Assembly (NCBI GenBank): GCA_937978655.1
Contig: CALJUX010000070.1
Location: 1-64,000 of the forward strand
Origin: an uncultured Chromatiaceae bacterium
GTDB taxonomy: Bacteria > Pseudomonadota > Gammaproteobacteria > Enterobacterales > Alteromonadaceae
Length of the DNA: 64,000 nucleotides
Reading direction: 5' to 3'
A model generated the notes under the pieces. It saw only the letters and a program-made list of their open reading frames with translations. It made no database searches and was not told the DNA's origin. How positions within the stretch are numbered: the first letter of the stretch is position 1; every line of letters begins with the position of its first letter. The translations under genes were made by a program, and so were the position numbers. Positions 63,196 through 64,000 of this stretch are shown in pieces.

Positions 63196-63522
63196 ATGTT
63201 TAAAGGTGGCATGGGTAACATCATGAAACAGGCGCAGGCGATGCAGGAAAAAATGCAACGTGCGCAGGAAGAAATCGCCCGGCTGGAAGTCACAGGTGAA
63301 GCCGGTGCCGGTATGGTCAAAGTGACGATGGCCGGTAATCACAATGTGCGTCGGATCAGCATTGATGACAGCCTGATGCAGGATGACAAAGAAATGCTGG
63401 AAGACTTAATCGCCGCAGCAATTAATGACGCGGTCCGCCGTGTCGAAGAAACCAGCAAAGAGCGGATGGCATCTGTAACCGGAGGCATGCAGTTGCCGCC
63501 GGGTTTTAAAATGCCATTCTGA
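63196..63522 (+). CDS. ybaB: YbaB/EbfC family nucleoid-associated protein
   Basis: 108 aa (E. coli 109). The N-terminus [45 protein letters not shown] is diagnostic. The middle ([35 protein letters not shown]) and the PPGFKMPF end are typical. It forms dimers that bind DNA and bridge it; its direct link to recR suggests a repair-related role. It is 24 bp before recR. Confidence 0.96.
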   Translation: MFKGGMGNIMKQAQAMQEKMQRAQEEIARLEVTGEAGAGMVKVTMAGNHNVRRISIDDSLMQDDKEMLEDLIAAAINDAVRRVEETSKERMASVTGGMQLPPGFKMPF

Positions 63523-63545
63523 GCCGACAGAGACTGAGGTCATTG

Positions 63546-64000
63546 ATGGGAAAGCACACGCCCCTGGTCCAAAAGCTGATTGACGCGCTGCGCGTGCTGC
63601 CGTCCGTCGGCCCCAAATCAGCCCAGCGCATGGCTTACCAGTTACTGGAGCGCAATCGCGAAGCTGGCTTACAGCTGGCTTCTGCGCTGCAGGCGGCAAT
63701 GACCAAAGTCGGTCATTGCCAGCGTTGCCGCACTTTTTGTGAAGGCCAGATTTGCCAAATCTGCGCCCATCCCATTCGTGGGCAAAGCTCTTTGTTATGT
63801 ATTGTCGCCAGTGCGGCCGATTTGTTTGCGATTGAACAAACCGGTTTATTCGCCGGTCGTTATTTTGTGTTGCGCGGTCAGTTGTCACCGCTGGACGGGG
63901 TCGGACCGGCAGAACTCGGTCTGGACGCGTTGTCGCAGCAGCTTAGCCAGGGCAAGATTGAAGAAGTGATTCTGGCCACCAACCCAACGGTGGAAGGTGA
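63546..64000 (+). CDS. recR: Recombination protein RecR (5' part, cut by window end)
   Basis: The window holds 151 codons of about 200. An N-terminal helix-hairpin-helix region [34 protein letters not shown] is followed by a C4 zinc finger [16 protein letters not shown] and the start of the Toprim domain [27 protein letters not shown]. It acts with RecF and RecO to load RecA on gaps. No stop occurs before base 64000, so it is partial at the window edge, not broken. The gene follows ybaB in the standard order. Confidence 0.95.
   Translation, partial: MGKHTPLVQKLIDALRVLPSVGPKSAQRMAYQLLERNREAGLQLASALQAAMTKVGHCQRCRTFCEGQICQICAHPIRGQSSLLCIVASAADLFAIEQTGLFAGRYFVLRGQLSPLDGVGPAELGLDALSQQLSQGKIEEVILATNPTVEG

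Overview
The window looks like the chromosome of a free-living, aquatic gammaproteobacterium of the Alteromonadales/Chromatiaceae type (Rheinheimera, Alishewanella or a close relative). The genus is an inference from gene order, the large TonB-dependent receptors with N-termini ending in RIEVTGSRIKRTD, and protein resemblance; no 16S gene is present. Genes are dense, operons are tightly packed with 1-4 nt start/stop overlaps, and simple hairpin/T-tract terminators separate the transcription units.

Layout. 0-8 kb: a possible 20-codon peptide gene, an M61 peptidase, queF/syd, a DUF2310/helix-turn-helix pair, a DUF3192 lipoprotein, a GNAT-DUF962 pair, DUF3301, and yqcC-truC. 8.4-11.4 kb: an Oar-like TonB-dependent receptor standing alone. 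11.4-15.7 kb (minus): dapD, glnD, map. 16-36.5 kb (plus): the classic block rpsB-tsf-pyrH-frr-uppS-cdsA-dxr-rseP-bamA-skp-lpxD-fabZ-lpxA-lpxB-rnhB-dnaE-accA-tilS, linking translation, isoprenoid and phospholipid synthesis, outer-membrane protein assembly, lipid A synthesis, replication and fatty acid synthesis. 36.5-46.8 kb: a diguanylate cyclase, a patatin, DUF3014 with an acyltransferase, the SRP RNA gene, comFB-ybaM, kynA, and a minus-strand run dinG-TSUP-priC-HDAC. 47.2-60.2 kb: an accessory block with two paralogous TonB receptors, a TPR-sulfotransferase, a TPR-2OG-Fe(II) oxygenase, a DksA/TraR-like regulator and a three-gene RiPP operon. 60.3-64 kb: apt-dnaX-ybaB-recR, with recR cut by the window end.

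The most interesting system is the hvfABC (bufferin-type) operon at 58.06-60.03 kb. It has a secreted precursor carrying seven EGKCG motifs, a DUF692 multinuclear non-heme iron oxygenase (MNIO) and a DUF2063 partner. In characterised relatives the MNIO modifies the EGKCG cysteines to give a copper-binding peptide. Upstream, the receptor-sulfotransferase-oxygenase neighbourhood suggests a second modification or uptake system. The two receptors share a 17-nt leader immediately before their start codons, each preceded by a small hairpin, and both have a TTGACC box followed by an A-rich spacer. Other points of note are a complete dnaX -1 frameshift signal (A AAA AAG then GTC TGA), an rpsB leader with a stringent-type promoter, and several perfect inverted repeats in front of accessory genes. 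No tRNA, rRNA, CRISPR array, insertion sequence or prophage was seen.
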